Assembly (NCBI GenBank): GCA_037951165.1
Contig: JBBDHG010000125.1
Location: forward strand, 1,060,001 to 1,124,000
Reading direction: 5' to 3'
Length of the DNA: 64,000 bases
DNA from: Lophius americanus
Lineage: Eukaryota > Chordata > Actinopteri > Lophiiformes > Lophiidae
Position numbers and translations under genes: made by a program. The number at the start of each line of letters is the position of its first letter. The first letter of the stretch is position 1. Below are positions 1 to 11,883 of this stretch, piece after piece. The notes beneath the pieces were generated by a model that had not been told where the DNA came from, ran no database searches, and saw only the letters and a list, made by a program, of their open reading frames with translations.

Positions 1-69
1 GCCAGAAAGGCTTCCTGTGGGAGATTAATTATCACGTCAACATTTCCTGAGTGTGTCTCTTGTTGTTAG

Positions 70-269
70 GATGATTATGTGGAGGCTCTCGGGAGGTTAC
101 ATCTCACTGTATCGAAAGCCTACAAAGTGAACCCAGACATAAACTTTGAAGTCTTCATCCATAAAGTGGACGGTCTGTCAGACGACCACAAAATAGAGAC
201 GCAAAGAGACATCCATCAGAGGGCCAATGACGATCTGGCAGATGCCAGCCTGGAGAAACTTCACCTCAG
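70..269 (+). CDS. rragc: rragc exon (G4 motif)
   Basis: The exon follows acceptor ttgttag and ends at donor AG|GTGAGT. It is 200 nt, reads from GAT and leaves two bases of a split serine codon. It encodes the end of the GTPase domain with the HKVDGLSDD stretch (G4) and the conserved [15 protein letters not shown] helix. Confidence 0.95.
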
Positions 270-3200
270 GTGAGTGTTTGACATGTCTGCACCGGCTCGA
301 TGGTAAACTGAGGGAAGTAATCAGCTGCAGGTCACTGCTAGAAACCAAATCATATTTATAATGGTTGTCAACTGGATAGAAATTGCATATGCTCTAAAAT
401 ACCAGATGGAGAAAATATATTTAATTTTATCGTCTCTCACAAATTGCAGCTGGGATAGGCTTCTGCCCTTCCCGACCCTGAACAGGATAAGCGGTTAAGG
501 ATAATGAATGAGTATTCAAAACATTAAACAGTGGTAGAAAATATGAAGTTGATCCCATCTAAACTGAAGTTCAAACAGCAGTAAATGAGCGCTCTCTTTA
601 GAAGACAACTAATGATGTGCTCCTTATGCCTGATTAAGATGACATGAAAGTAGCCCGATTGTAATACGTCACGATCGTTGAAGACAAATTCCTGTGAACA
701 TGAAGTCGACATTTGACATTAGGGTGTTAAAGTGGGACATGCACAAATATGTCCCAGACAAATATGTTGTCTGGGACACTCCACAACACAAACCAGAAAA
801 TTCTAAGATGTCAGAATTCTTCTTCGTATCACTCTTGACTAAACAAAGTTGGTGGCAAGTAGACTGGAATGTTACCAGTGCTCTGTGGAACAACAATAAA
901 GAACAAAGGCTTGTTGAAATGTGGCAACAATATTCCTAACTTCTAAACGTTTCATTGAAGAAATATCACGACAGAGAAATGAAAGAGCATTGTTGAGAGT
1001 GAGAGAGTGAGTGTTCTCAACAACGTCCATGATGTCGCTTATACTCGCTGTTGTATTTTTAACCAGTATACGGCTCAACGGTTCACTTAAATTCATGTTT
1101 GTTGCTTAATAAATTGACATATTCTTGTAGATAGGTTTTTAATTTGCATTACTACGTACCTTTCCATTTAAGAATTTATAATTATGTTGTGAAGTGCTTC
1201 ATTATTGTCTCGTATGTCGAGGATTATTGTGATCAAAGGTTTGGGTTGGCCCCAGCGGATTTTCTCTTTTGAAATATGCCTGCAACCTTCATAACTTTGA
1301 GAGTGGCTGACATAGAGAATTATTACCCAGTGTGTCTCAGCTCTGCAGAACCTTTTTCAACCAATCACATTGTTTTGGGTTTTCTGTTATACAGTTGCTG
1401 CTCTCATCATTTTCAGAACAAACAAACAAAAAAACTACACTGTAAATCACCTGCCCAGCTCCAGACGCAGACAGAGAAATTTAAAGACTAGCTTGTGAAG
1501 TAATTAGAGGGGAAATAAATATTTTTTAACACCCAAAAATCGACATACGTATATCGCCACTTGTTTACACTGCTGTGTCTATATTGTTTCAATGTGAGTT
1601 GCCAAGTTATAGAGATATTGACTTAAGAGATAATCAGCCTTCTCTCAAATATAATGGAAGTATCCCTGCTGCTGCTAATATTATTTAAATACACTTCAAA
1701 AGAATGAATCTGTATGTTTAGTATTTAGTTTTATCTAAAAATCTGTTGTGAAATATTTCATTTCTAGTGTTATGTTCACCATGCAAAGTACTTATATTCA
1801 CCATGGAACAGTTAGGTAGGTAGGTTTTACCGTTTAGTAGTCCTCCAGTGTTTGATGTTGACGAAGATATATTTGACGATTCTGTATCTTCTTCTGTTTT
1901 CCCTCTTCAGCTTCTACTTAACCAGCATCTACGACCACTCCATATTCGAAGCCTTCAGTAAAGTTGTGCAGAAGCTCATTCCTCAGTTACCAACGCTGGA
2001 GAACCTTCTGAACATTTTCATCTCTGTATGTTCTAGTTTCTTTAACTACGGATCATAATTCCCTTAAGTTTCATAATTGTACCTGTTAATATTACTTCAC
2101 GTCTTGCAGCATTCTGGGATTGAGAAGGCCTTCCTGTTTGATGTTGTGAGTAAGATCTACATTGCTACAGACAGCTCACCTGTGGACATGCAGTCCTACG
2201 AACTCTGCTGCGACATGATCGATGTGGTCATCGACATCTCCTGCATTTATGGGTGAGGCGTCTTTTTAATTTTTCGCCATATGAGCGTATCCTGTCTGTG
2301 CAGTGTTTAAAGGTGTCTGGCTTATTCTTGGCAGGCTCATGCAGGATGGCAGCGGCTCTGCCTATGACGACGGGTCTTTGGCTATCATCAAGCTCAACAA
2401 CACCACAGTGCTTTATTTGAAAGAGGTCACGAAGTTCCTTGCTCTCGTCTGCATTCTCAGAGAGGAGAGCTTTGAGAGAAAAGGTATGCAGTTCTAGATT
2501 TAATTAAGCTGGCATTGGCCGTCAGTGGTAGGATTTCACAGGACTTCCTGAATGTGTCTGGTTGCAGTGCGAAGCTGCCAACTGAAAGTTATTGTTGCCC
2601 GCCAGAAGTGGTTGGGAGGATATAGGGTTGGGTACTTAAACGAAAATTATTTTGAGAAAGCAGAGATTAAAATCAAATGAATATATGAAATACATAAAAA
2701 TACAAACACTTTAACATATCTTATCTCTTTTAGTTTTATTTTGTAGTAAGAGTTTCTGGAAGTGTTTTGCAATCCTTCTAGGAAAAATAATCACCCCATT
2801 TTTCTATATTAATGAGATGATGATGTCTTATATTTGATTATACAGAATTGCCTTTAGAAAGATAATAAATGTTTAGCTGATTCCTAATTTATTTTGAGAC
2901 ATTGATGCTCATGTCTTGAGATTTAATTTTTCTAAGTGTCATCTACTTACATAAGTTTTAGTTTGTCAGTTCTGCAGACACCTAAGGGCTTTTTCGGTCG
3001 ATGAGATAAAAAGCCTGATCTGATTTGTGGGACACTTCCACATTTTTCCAGATCCAGTTGAACCATTTTGCGTTTTCCACAGATATAAAACGATGCATTT
3101 GCAATTTATTCAGACTGGCTAAAAAATCATCTGTCCGTTAATTCCTCTCTGAATTAACAGGATAGTTCTACGAAACAGGATAATTGTTTTCCTCAAATGA

Positions 3201-5610
3201 ATTTAAAGTAGTTGCTACTTCGTACTCTACATGAGGTACTTATATTTAATTTAATATCATTATATTCTTCTTTATACTTCAACTCCTCCATATGTCATGT
3301 AGAAATTTGGTTCATTTTATGAATCTACAGGTATTTGGCTTTACAAACCTTTTTATTTTTCTCTTCGTCTCTTCTTCATAACAATAAGACTTATTGTGAA
3401 TTTAGACAATGGGATGCATTTTATATAGTGTAAAATAGCTCCATCTCAACCATGTGCAACAATGAAACACTAAATACACAAGAGCATATCATCAATAATC
3501 TAAAACCACTAACAGGAGATATTACCCTGCATCGATTACTTGACTTTGATAATAATAAATCTGTACTTTCTTTATTTATAAAATATTTTCAGTGCTATCT
3601 GTGTATTTTTACTTGAGAGAAAAAGGATAGTGGACAGTTCCTCCACAGCTATGAAGCCATTAATTAATGATTTGTTTTGAACTTTCACTAAAGCAGTGTA
3701 ATTCCAACCTTTGTAATTCATGTAGATAAATGCTCTTTTATATTCATTCACTTGTCAGAAGACGACATAAGTCTGCCAAAGCTGTCAAAAACTGCATTAA
3801 CCCAAATCCGCCTCAAAATCTAATCTGCTTTCGGCAGTCCAAGGTCTATCTTGACAGACTTTCCCTAAAATCCATTAAGTACAATTCGAGATATTCTGCT
3901 GTCTAACTAACAGCAATGACCTCCTTAGTGCTGGAAATTAGATCTATTAATTTATGAGTTAGACTTTAAAGGAGACTTTAAAGGCTAACTCATACAGACT
4001 TTAAAGGATTACAGAGAATAGTGAGGGTCTTAACAGAGTTAGTTGGCATAATTTGTCTCTTTGTTTAACTCTTGTTAAACTATTGTAATACAACTGCCCC
4101 CCCACCTGTTAGAAACCAAATCTAACTAAATAACTCTGTCCAGCTGGACTAAACCCACCAATACCTGATTACTACCAGCTCATTTCTACCACATCATCAC
4201 TGCAGTCGACCATTTTCAGAATTAGGAAGTTGGCTTGTAGCTGTCACCGGGAGGATATTGTTCCAATTTCAACACGAAATTCCAGAAGGGATTAGGAAAA
4301 AGGTGATTGAAATACAGCAGTCTGAGAAAGATTACAAAGCTATTCTTAAGTTCTGGGCCTCCACAGATTCATACTGAGACATGTTATCTACAAATCGATC
4401 TAAAATTTTAACCAAGAAGAACATTAAAGTGTTGAAATTTACCTAAAACACACCATGACGACCATTAGCGCTTTTGGAGGCACATTTTCTGGAGTGATGA
4501 CAGGGCTCCCGTTACGTCTGGTGTAAACGAAACACTATGTCATTAAAAGAACATTAGAACTACGGTCAACAATGAGGTGGCTGTGGAATATTGCAAGTCC
4601 AAGACCACTTTCCATCATTTAAGGAAAGATGAAATACGCTCTTGATCAGAATATTCTGAAGGATGATGTCAAGTCAAAACAATGATCTTAAGCAGAGGAG
4701 TAAGTCCACCTCTGAATGGATCAAAAGGAATCTATTTTTTTTGTCGTGGCTTAGTCAAAGTCTTGACTTGAACCCAATTGAGATGCCGTGGGGGGTACAG
4801 GGCGTGAAAAAATAAGTTCAAGCTCCCAAACTCTCCGGTGTGGCTACACTGAAGCAGTTAAGAAGAGTGGAACAAAATTCCACCACAGTGATGTCAGAGG
4901 GTAATCTCCGGTTATCGGAAGTCTTTGGTTGCAGTTGTGGGGATGGATGTTTTTCCCATTGTAATTTAGGTTTTGGGATAACTGTGTGTGTTAAAGCAGG
5001 TCGCCTTTGTTTTATGTTAACATTTGCATTAAGTTTAGCTTGAGATAAACAAATAGAAAATATTGAGTGAGCCATGTCACACCCTCAACATTTGATGTTA
5101 CAGTTTACAACAAATGGTCTTCATGCTAACAATGATAACGTGCTGCCGGCTTTCATTTCAAATTTAGCATACAAAAACGAGAGTGACGGCATTCGTCTCA
5201 TATAGAAATCTAAGGTAAATGAGAAGATGTCAAAAATAATCAGCCATGATAAATGTTAGTTGAGCTGCCCTTGTACGAACAGAGGGTATTATGAAAAGCA
5301 GATAACACTTGAGATATGTCTTTCTTTGCATGATTATTGATTTATGTAGCATTTTACCACATTATAATGAATCAAGTCAGTTTCTATACGCAGTTACATT
5401 TCACATTGCAAAAGCCCCATGTGACATTTGACCCTGTAATAATTTGCATTTTTCCTCTTCATAGGTTTGATAGAGTACAATTTTCACTGTTTCCGTAAAG
5501 CCATCCACGAAGTGTTTGATGTTGGCGCCTCCCCACAAGGCGTCAGCTTGTCCAGCAATAAGTGGACGAGCCAAAAGTACGCCGCAATGAACGGAAGCGC
5601 TGCTGTCTGA
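70..5610 (+). CDS. rragc: rragc, Ras-related GTP-binding protein C (spliced, 5' partial, 5 exons seen)
   Basis: RagC is a small GTPase that pairs with RagA or RagB on the lysosome and recruits mTORC1 when amino acids are present. The visible coding exons are 70-269, 1911-2025, 2110-2252, 2335-2483 and 5465-5610. They join in frame to 250 codons plus TGA; the family is about 400 residues, so roughly the first 150 (G1 to G3 motifs) lie upstream of the window. The first visible exon holds HKVD, the G4 nucleotide-specificity motif in Rag form, and the last four build the C-terminal roadblock dimerisation domain. RagC rather than RagD is chosen from the segments [25 protein letters not shown], DGSGSAYD and [14 protein letters not shown]. 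The C-terminal tail after VFDVG diverges from mammals and is slightly shorter, ending NGSAAV. Which teleost paralogue copy this is cannot be told. Confidence 0.96.
270..1910 (+). other. rragc: rragc intron
   Basis: A 1,641-nt AT-rich intron bounded by GTGAGT and a pyrimidine-rich CAG acceptor. I see no coding signal or clear repeat inside it. Confidence 0.85.
1911..2025 (+). CDS. rragc: rragc exon (start of roadblock region)
   Basis: The acceptor is cctcttcag and the donor TCT|GTATGT. The 115-nt exon completes the split serine and encodes [15 protein letters not shown] and [14 protein letters not shown], nearly identical to mammalian RagC. Confidence 0.95.
2110..2252 (+). CDS. rragc: rragc exon
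   Basis: The acceptor is cttgcag and the donor GG|GTGAGG. The 143-nt exon encodes the [20 protein letters not shown] strand-helix segment of the C-terminal domain, and ends inside a split glycine codon. The preceding intron is only 84 nt. Confidence 0.95.
2335..2483 (+). CDS. rragc: rragc exon
   Basis: The acceptor is cttggcag and the donor AAAG|GTATGC. The 149-nt exon encodes DGSGSAYD and [15 protein letters not shown], the RagC-type version of this segment. The upstream intron is 82 nt. Confidence 0.95.
2484..5464 (+). other. rragc: rragc last intron, carrying a Tc1 remnant
   Basis: A 2,981-nt intron. Its 3' half holds a decayed Tc1/mariner element at about 4220-5045, listed separately. 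The rest is AT-rich sequence in which I see no gene. Confidence 0.85.
4220..5045 (+). pseudogene. Tc1/mariner transposase remnant
   Basis: The nucleotide sequence follows the usual fish Tc1 coding region. It shows the stretch for the SQSPDLNPIE motif before the last catalytic residue (near 4752-4790), then the SVAELKQFCKEEW-like helix (near 4830-4865). Many stops and indels break every frame, so it is an old dead copy. Neither inverted terminal repeat is clearly preserved. It lies in the last rragc intron in the same orientation as the gene. Confidence 0.75.
5465..5610 (+). CDS. rragc: rragc terminal coding exon
   Basis: The acceptor is cttcatag. The exon completes a split glycine, encodes [20 protein letters not shown], then a divergent serine-rich tail, and stops at TGA 5608-5610. 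The first half is strongly conserved in the family; the tail is fish-type and less certain by homology, but the frame is open and uninterrupted. Confidence 0.94.
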
Positions 5611-6165
5611 GGGGCAAAGATGAGACAAGGGACGAGCGAGGTTCTCTCTGAAAGCACATCTGCCTCCTGGATTCACCTGTGGTATTGTTCAGGTTAAATA
5701 TGCCAAAAAAACAAGAACTCCTACTTTCTGCACTTTTATTGGTACTAGTTTGTCTAAGAATTATGTCGGCTATGTTTACTTTCCTGGCCAGTTGATCATG
5801 TTTGTTTTGCGACATAAAATGCTTTTGAAAGAGATGTGAGACCGGTTTAAACTGGGCATAGAGTAAATCCTCCATGAACTCCAGTAGCTACACTTCAAAT
5901 TCATTAACAGTACTAACATTTTTTATCTTCCTGCTCATTTTATCTTCATATTGAACTGCTGTTAGAAAAAAAAGCACAGTGTTTGTTCTAAGGTGTGTTT
6001 AATGTTGATAATGAGCCATGTGACCAGTGACTGGTGCTCTGCTCAGGATCACGGGACCAGAACTGTGCCAGTTACACCATTAGAGCTTTGGCCGATCAAC
6101 AGAGGGGGCAACAGCAAGTTGGCCTGAACGCAGTCTGGAAATAAATCACGATGCTTCCCACTCGG
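5611..6165 (+). other. rragc: rragc 3' UTR (extent estimated)
   Basis: Non-coding sequence follows the TGA. A canonical AATAAA hexamer sits at 6140-6145, giving a plausible cleavage site near 6160. The true end may differ, because other AT-rich hexamers follow downstream. Confidence 0.5.
6140..6145 (+). terminator. rragc: candidate polyadenylation signal AATAAA for rragc
   Basis: First canonical AATAAA downstream of the rragc stop codon, 530 nt after it. Functional use is inferred. Confidence 0.45.
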
Positions 6166-8080
6166 ACAAGCTTCAACCTCTGCTGAGTTTTTATAGCCCG
6201 ATCAACATTTTGACCAAATTTACTTGAGTTTGTTTTGCTTTACAGTGCGAGTGTCAAGCCTGATATGAGTGATGTTTCAGAGAGGACTTGCTTTTATAAT
6301 TGGACTTATTTCTCTAAATTGAAATAAGTTTTATATTTTAACCTTTTCACATTTACCTGCATCTTTGGAATTGAAACATTGACATAAATATGATTAAATG
6401 GTGTTATTTAAATCAATTTCTCATGAGACTATGTAATACTTTTGACATTTTTTAAAAATCTTTTCTTACAACTGAAATGGAGTCGTAACAGAGAAACGTT
6501 CTCACATTAATTAGGTAAGAGATTAGTTAAAATTCTCCTCCTTGTTTCCCCTTGTGCTCTCATAATAGCACATCTCCTAATTATATGAAAAAAACTCGTT
6601 TGAAATCTTAGAAACTTAAATATAAATTATACAAATCGTAGAAATTCTAAAAATGATATATCCTTTTTGCAGCTCAGGAAACTGTCCCAAGATCAGTTTT
6701 ATGCAGTAGTGACTGAGAGACCATCGTACATGCTTTTATCTCCTTTCGTTTGGATTATTGTAACTAATCCATTGTCTACACGTTTAAGTCAATAGAATTT
6801 AAATTAGCTGTAGCTTGTCCACAAAGGAGCCGCCACGCTCAGAATCAGAACCAGAACCAGAGACTATATTACTCCTGTTTTACCCTGCCTTCAGTGACTT
6901 CCTTTCACTTTTTGATTTGATTATAAGATTATATTGATAACTTTAAAGGCCTGCTCTGGACTCCCAAATACATCTTTGATCGTCCGACACTTTATGTTCC
7001 TGGTCGTAACTTGAGGGCTTCAGGGCTCTGTTAGTCTCTCCACAATCCAGGCTGAGGAGCCAGGGTGACTGGGCTTTCTTGGTCCGGGACCACTCACTCT
7101 GAGAAAATCTCTTGAGGGGATCGGAGTGGCCCGATCCTTATCCTCTTTTGAACCTCTCTTCTTACAATAAATACACTTTAACTGGGGTTCTGGTGTAAAT
7201 CTTATCTCTTATCTCACATCATAAGCCTTCTCATGCATTCTGTCTTATTAATTGTGTATTTTTTTAACATTTCATATTGTTCATTTAGAATTTTATCATT
7301 TTCTGTCATTTACTGTATTTCATTTTGTGTTTTAAGGTACATTTTTACTTTGTTTGATTAGTGCATTCTGTATAAAGTTATTATTTTTTTATTATATTAA
7401 AATTGTCAAGAACTGGCCCTTCATTACGGGACACAAATTTAATTAAATACTACGGTCTTAATTTTTACACTGTGATGTATTTTGGCCCATAATTGGAACA
7501 AATGAGTCCCGAAAAGAGCTGTTATCTCATATTCATAAAAGTTAGCACAACATGAACACTGTCTTATAATAATGAAAATTCACTTTTTGAATTTTTTAAG
7601 ACGTTAATTTCTTATCTCACTGTAACTAACGGGTTTGAACAGCAGATGGTAGCATATTACATTTAATATTTGGAAATTTACAGATGATGTGGAAGATTTC
7701 TCCCTCACTTGTGCTTTACATATAATTAAGTGCACAATGCGTACAGATGCTGTCTGCATGACGTCTGAGAGCTTGCAGCCCATCAGCAGGTCCTGAAAGA
7801 AGCTCAACGTTGCCACACACACGCATTTACAGCCCTCATCACATCATTTACACGTGTTGTGAATGGGTAGTGGCAGGATGGAGCCACAGCGAAGCCTCTA
7901 ATTGTCCCCAGGCCTCCTGCTCACCGCAGTGGAAAATGAAGGTCAATTGAAGAGAAAATTATATCTTGCTCTCCGGGACCCTGGAGTTTGTTCTTTACCG
8001 CTGAAAATGTACCAAAGCCAAGAAAAGTCTAAACTTTGAAGGATCCAGAGAGGGCGTAGGGTTCAAAGATGATGTTCAGC
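6166..8080. other. intergenic, no gene seen; LINE-like trace near 7 kb
   Basis: Mostly unremarkable AT-rich sequence. Around 6990-7130 a short + strand stretch reads RLRSQGDWAFLV followed by stops. This resembles the LRSRGDRAFSV block near the C-terminus of fish LINE ORF2 proteins, so it is probably a decayed LINE end. Confidence 0.4.
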
Positions 8081-8760
8081 ATCCTCATCACAGTATGATG
8101 AACAGTAACCGCTCAATGGATGATAAAGGATCTAATTATTGTAAATCATACCCATTTTTTAGATTCGGCCAAAAATTACATTTTTCAAAATGCCAAAACA
8201 TTTATACAGTTTTACACACTGTTTATAAACAGTTTATTAATGCTTTGTACGGCTGTAACCTTTATGCATGTGCACAGATAATGGAAGATGCATTACAGCA
8301 GTAGAAACAAAAAAAAAAAATGTTTCATGATATATTACCATTGTATAAATTCTAATAACATAACTACAGATGTTTAAACAGTTAATAATTGCTTAATAAC
8401 ATGAACGAACAAAGGATTCATACCTTATACTATAAGGTAAAACCTGTTTTATCATTAATACTGCTTTAAGAAACATTTTACTTGTTATATATAGCTATAT
8501 AAATTGTATAACAGCTTATACATACGTGATATTGCACTGCAAGATAACATTTGTTAAACATGTTTTAAACATTTATAATAGCTTAACAGTGAATAGAAAT
8601 TTCACAGTGTATAATATAACAAACAATCCACAATAAATGAATGTTCATAAATGCTTTCTAAAAGATAAAATAAGGTGTACACAGATGTTATAAATGTTTT
8701 ACACAAATAAACAGTTTATATATTCTATATAATACACCATCAAGTTTTCGACCTAGAGTA
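8081..8760. repeat. AT-rich dispersed repeat with TTTATAAA/AACAGTTTAT motifs
   Basis: About 680 bp in which short blocks such as acatttataa, aacagtttat and taatgcttt recur in direct and inverted form. A 19-nt perfect palindrome with a one-base centre lies at 8421-8439. The composition matches a common non-coding fish repeat of the type full of ttataaac/tttattaatg words. No transposase is visible. Confidence 0.4.
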
Positions 8761-9239
8761 GGGTAAAAATATAATATTGATATATCATGTTTAAATTCTT
8801 TTGAGAAATAAATCTATTTTTTGTTTTTTTCTATCCAGATATGGACATATGTAAAATCATCTGTAAATACACACACTACACTGTAAAATATGGTTGTATG
8901 CAAAAACAAGTATGACATGACGGAAATAAATTTGTAAATACATTTATAATGCTCTTTAGTTATACAATGTTAAAATTGATATTTATTTAGTTAGAAACGG
9001 ACTGAATAAATAATAATATTATATAATAATAATAATAATAATAAATATTCAACTGGAGATTATTAAGTAATAAGATTTATAATATGCAATAAAATAACAA
9101 CAAATACTAGCAACATTTTTTTAGATACTTTCTAAAAAATAAGACATTGGCTGATTGACATTGGTTGTTACAGTTAATTGTAAATAGCATGTATATTGTA
9201 GTACGTAATTCCATGTTTACAACATAAATGTGATAACAT
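8761..9239. other. AT-rich intergenic stretch, short (AAT)n
   Basis: Very AT-rich sequence with a short (TAA/AAT)n run near 9020-9045. No gene is supported. Confidence 0.5.
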
Positions 9240-9473
9240 CATGAAGGAATCACATGAAATTCAATTACTTTACTATTACAAGATTCAATCATGTCGACAT
9301 GAAATGATACAATCAGGTTTGTTTACCTTTTATTATGTCCACCCTTTCATTTTGGTTACTATTCACATTGTTTACATTCAACAGGTATTCTTTTTCATCA
9401 TCAGGCAATTATGTTGGGCCAATTTAATTTATGGGGCTCAATGCAAAAACTATGAGGAAAACAATTCTACTGC

Positions 9474-9534
9474 TGGAAAACGAGTTGGACCAACGCTGTT
9501 AATTAAAGTTGGACCCATTCCATGTAGCTTACTT
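9474..9534 (+). repeat. direct repeat, copy 1
   Basis: This ~60-bp block shares ggaaaacg-gttggaccaa and aagttggac--attccat with 10453-10512. The two copies flank the LINE remnant at about 9840-10345. Confidence 0.55.
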
Positions 9535-9808
9535 TGCTACATCAACCCTGTTCATTTATATCGACCCAACCCAGATATATTAGATTATACCAAAATATTT
9601 GTTTTTGAATGACAGAAACCCATTTAATCTGAATCTGAGTCTGGAAATACGTTCATTAAAATGGTAAGTTGTTTTTTTTTAAGTGTAGAAGCTTTCCAAA
9701 TGTTTTCTTCGGATTAATTGAATTAAATCATGGAAAGTATTTCCACATGTTTAAGTGGCTGCACCTCTGCTTTTTGAAGATGATGTGGTTATGTTTACTT
9801 GATTTTAA

Positions 9809-9831
9809 GGGGGGGGGGGGGGGGGGGGGGG
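9809..9831 (+). repeat. poly(G) tract, 23 Gs
   Basis: An uninterrupted run of 23 guanines at the left edge of a LINE remnant. Its length may also be affected by assembly error. Confidence 0.9.
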
Positions 9832-9837
9832 TTATAA

Positions 9838-10345
9838 TGGTTTGCAGAACCTCCAAATCTGAGGCCATGGTTCTCTTCCAAAAAGAAGGTGGACTTTCCC
9901 CTTCGGGTTTAGGAGTAGCAGAGGCCTCAAATAAAGGAGTTTGGATAATGGTGTATTGTTATGGAGCGATGAGGAAAATGTACTGTGAGAGGGACAGGTA
10001 GTTCAGTGCTGAATTGTGTTCTATTGGTCCGTTGTTTTGAAGAAAATGCTGATTATCATGGTCATGAGGTCTTGCTAGTGAATGAATGAATGAGGTAAAG
10101 GATACAAATGGCTGAAATGAGATTCTTTCATAGGGTGGCTGGGCTCAGCCTTAGTGATAAGATGAGGAGGTCCTCATCCTAGGATTCCTCTAAGATTCCT
10201 CCGTTAAGAGGTTCATCAGGCATCCGAGGAATGCTTTGGGAGCCCCGAGGATGAGCTGGAGAGTCTGGAATGCCCTTCTTAGCATGCTGTTAACCCGAAC
10301 CCAACACCGGATAGGCCGAAGAAAATGGAATTATGGATGAATGGA
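9838..10345 (+). pseudogene. RTE/Rex-type LINE ORF2 3' remnant (decayed)
   Basis: The + strand near 9855 reads SKSEAMVL, a hallmark of this fish LINE's reverse transcriptase C-terminal half. The distal end keeps the tail layout: the -GRR-RG- region is eroded, then cggataggccgaagaa and a GGATGAATGGAT-type tail near 10305-10350. Frameshifts and deletions are heavy, and much of the middle is missing. A better-preserved relative lies at 55.2-56.1 kb. Confidence 0.6.
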
Positions 10346-10452
10346 TCAATGTATGGAACAATCGATAAGTGGGTGTTTTCCAGCTTTAAGCAATTCTGCC
10401 GGGCCTTACTAATTTATCTGGGGTGGTTAACCTCATTTCTAGGGTCATTGTA

Positions 10453-10512
10453 TCGGAAAACGCGTTGGACCAACCCAATTTAATGAAGTTGGACTGATTC
10501 CATCATGTGGAA
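10453..10512 (+). repeat. direct repeat, copy 2
   Basis: Partner of 9474-9534, about 980 bp downstream in the same orientation. Confidence 0.55.
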
Positions 10513-10740
10513 ATACTTAATGATTTGTTTTAGTTCATTCAAAGTGTTTGTTAATATAATGTCTGATTATAATAGGCATACTTAATGTTAAAATTATTCC
10601 GGATTAGCTCCTGCTAGATTATTATAAAGATTTCAAGAGTTATAAAAGGAGCTAAAGATCTAATAGTGTATTAAAAATATTAAATCACATAGAAAAAAAC
10701 ACTGTCCACCCTCTATTTATTGAATTCCCCTAAAGGTGAG

Positions 10741-11180
10741 AGACGTGAGAGGGAGTGGAAAACCAGAGGGAGAAAGGGGCGGGGTTTGGAAGAATGGTTG
10801 AAATGGTTTGGGTTTACGCTCCACTCTTACTTGCTTCAGTCAGTGGAAAGCTGTCTGTGTTCATCTCGAAGGATTCTCGCGGAGTTTCTAATGATCTGTC
10901 ATATCAAAGCCCACAGAGAGACACGAGACACGCTCCAACTGTCCACATCCTGCAGAGGACTGGGTCTGTGAGCACCTCCAGAGGGGCTGATGCGCAAAGA
11001 GTGGTAAGAGAAATTTACCTGTATAAGATTTATATCTTTGGTACTTTCAGCTTTAGAATATTGACAAAGAAGTAGAATATCATGTTTTTATTGTGTCATA
11101 GCGAGTTTGCATCGAATTGAAGCCCTGATATCCTGTCTATATTCGCCCAAGGCGCGCGCAGATCTTCACCTGCCCCTCAC
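10741..11180 (+). promoter_or_regulatory. candidate CpG-rich promoter and non-coding first exon
   Basis: This block stands out from its AT-rich surroundings. It has a GGGGCGGGG GC box at 10776-10784, scattered CpGs (ctcgcgg, gatgcgc), a good donor-like AGAGTG|GTAAGAG at 11003/11004, and a ggcgcgcgc cluster near 11151. This fits a promoter plus a 5' UTR exon ending at 11003. The nearest downstream + strand gene is fhl3, whose first coding exon starts with 24 nt of apparent 5' UTR after an acceptor, so an upstream exon must exist. The link to fhl3 is inference; no TATA box is obvious. Confidence 0.35.
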
Positions 11181-11529
11181 CTGCTGCACTATTAAAACTA
11201 AACATTTGTCATTCTGAATTTACAGTTTTCGGAATGATTTTAATATTTACTTCTTTTAGTCTTCCCAATAGAAAAACGTTATTAACATTTTTTTTTATTA
11301 TTAGCTTATATCGCATTTTCTAAAACTTCACAAACCAGTAAATATTTCGCAGAAACTAATGGTAATTAATTATTTAATATCAGAACTGACTGTTGATTAG
11401 TAGAAAAAAAAATCATAATTGCATTATACATTATTACTAGATTATTATTATACTCATTACTACTACTACTGATAGTGATAATAATGTATACGTTATCACT
11501 TAATTATACAAGTACAAGTTATACACAGT

Positions 11530-11660
11530 ACAACAATGTGAAAATGTATTCTTTGCATTTGACTCTTCCCTGAGGAGCAGTGGAAAGCTTTGTGAGCCGC
11601 CTGGGGAGCTGGGCTTTCAGGGTCCTGCTCAAGGACCCAGGGAATGTAGCGTCAAGGAGT
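11530..11660 (+). repeat. dispersed fish repeat fragment
   Basis: The segment with ctgaggagcagtgg, gagccgcctggggagc and cctgctcaaggacc resembles a common percomorph repeat whose consensus carries gagcagtgggcagcc, ggcgcccggggagc and ttgctcaaggg. The assignment rests on memory. Confidence 0.4.
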
Positions 11661-11883
11661 TTTATACTCAAAGTATAAAAGTACTCATTATGCAGTAAAA
11701 CAGTGAAAATGGTTCCTCTCCGTGTTTGGATTAATATTACTGCTGCATTAATGTGTAGGTGTATGTTACTAGTGTTGTTGTTAAGGTTGTGGTTATGTGA
11801 CTTATGTATGATGTTGACTAGTCAAATCTGCAGATAACCAGAGCCTGTAGCATCTCTGTCCTCTGAGATCCAGATATCTCTGA

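Noticed and set aside
5401..5875. Two - strand open frames across the rragc last exon
   Set aside because: Antisense shadows of a conserved coding exon.
8421..8439. SRF-type CArG box in the palindrome taccttatactataaggta
   Set aside because: The spacing between CC and GG is longer than the CC(A/T)6GG consensus and the site lies in an AT-rich repeat.
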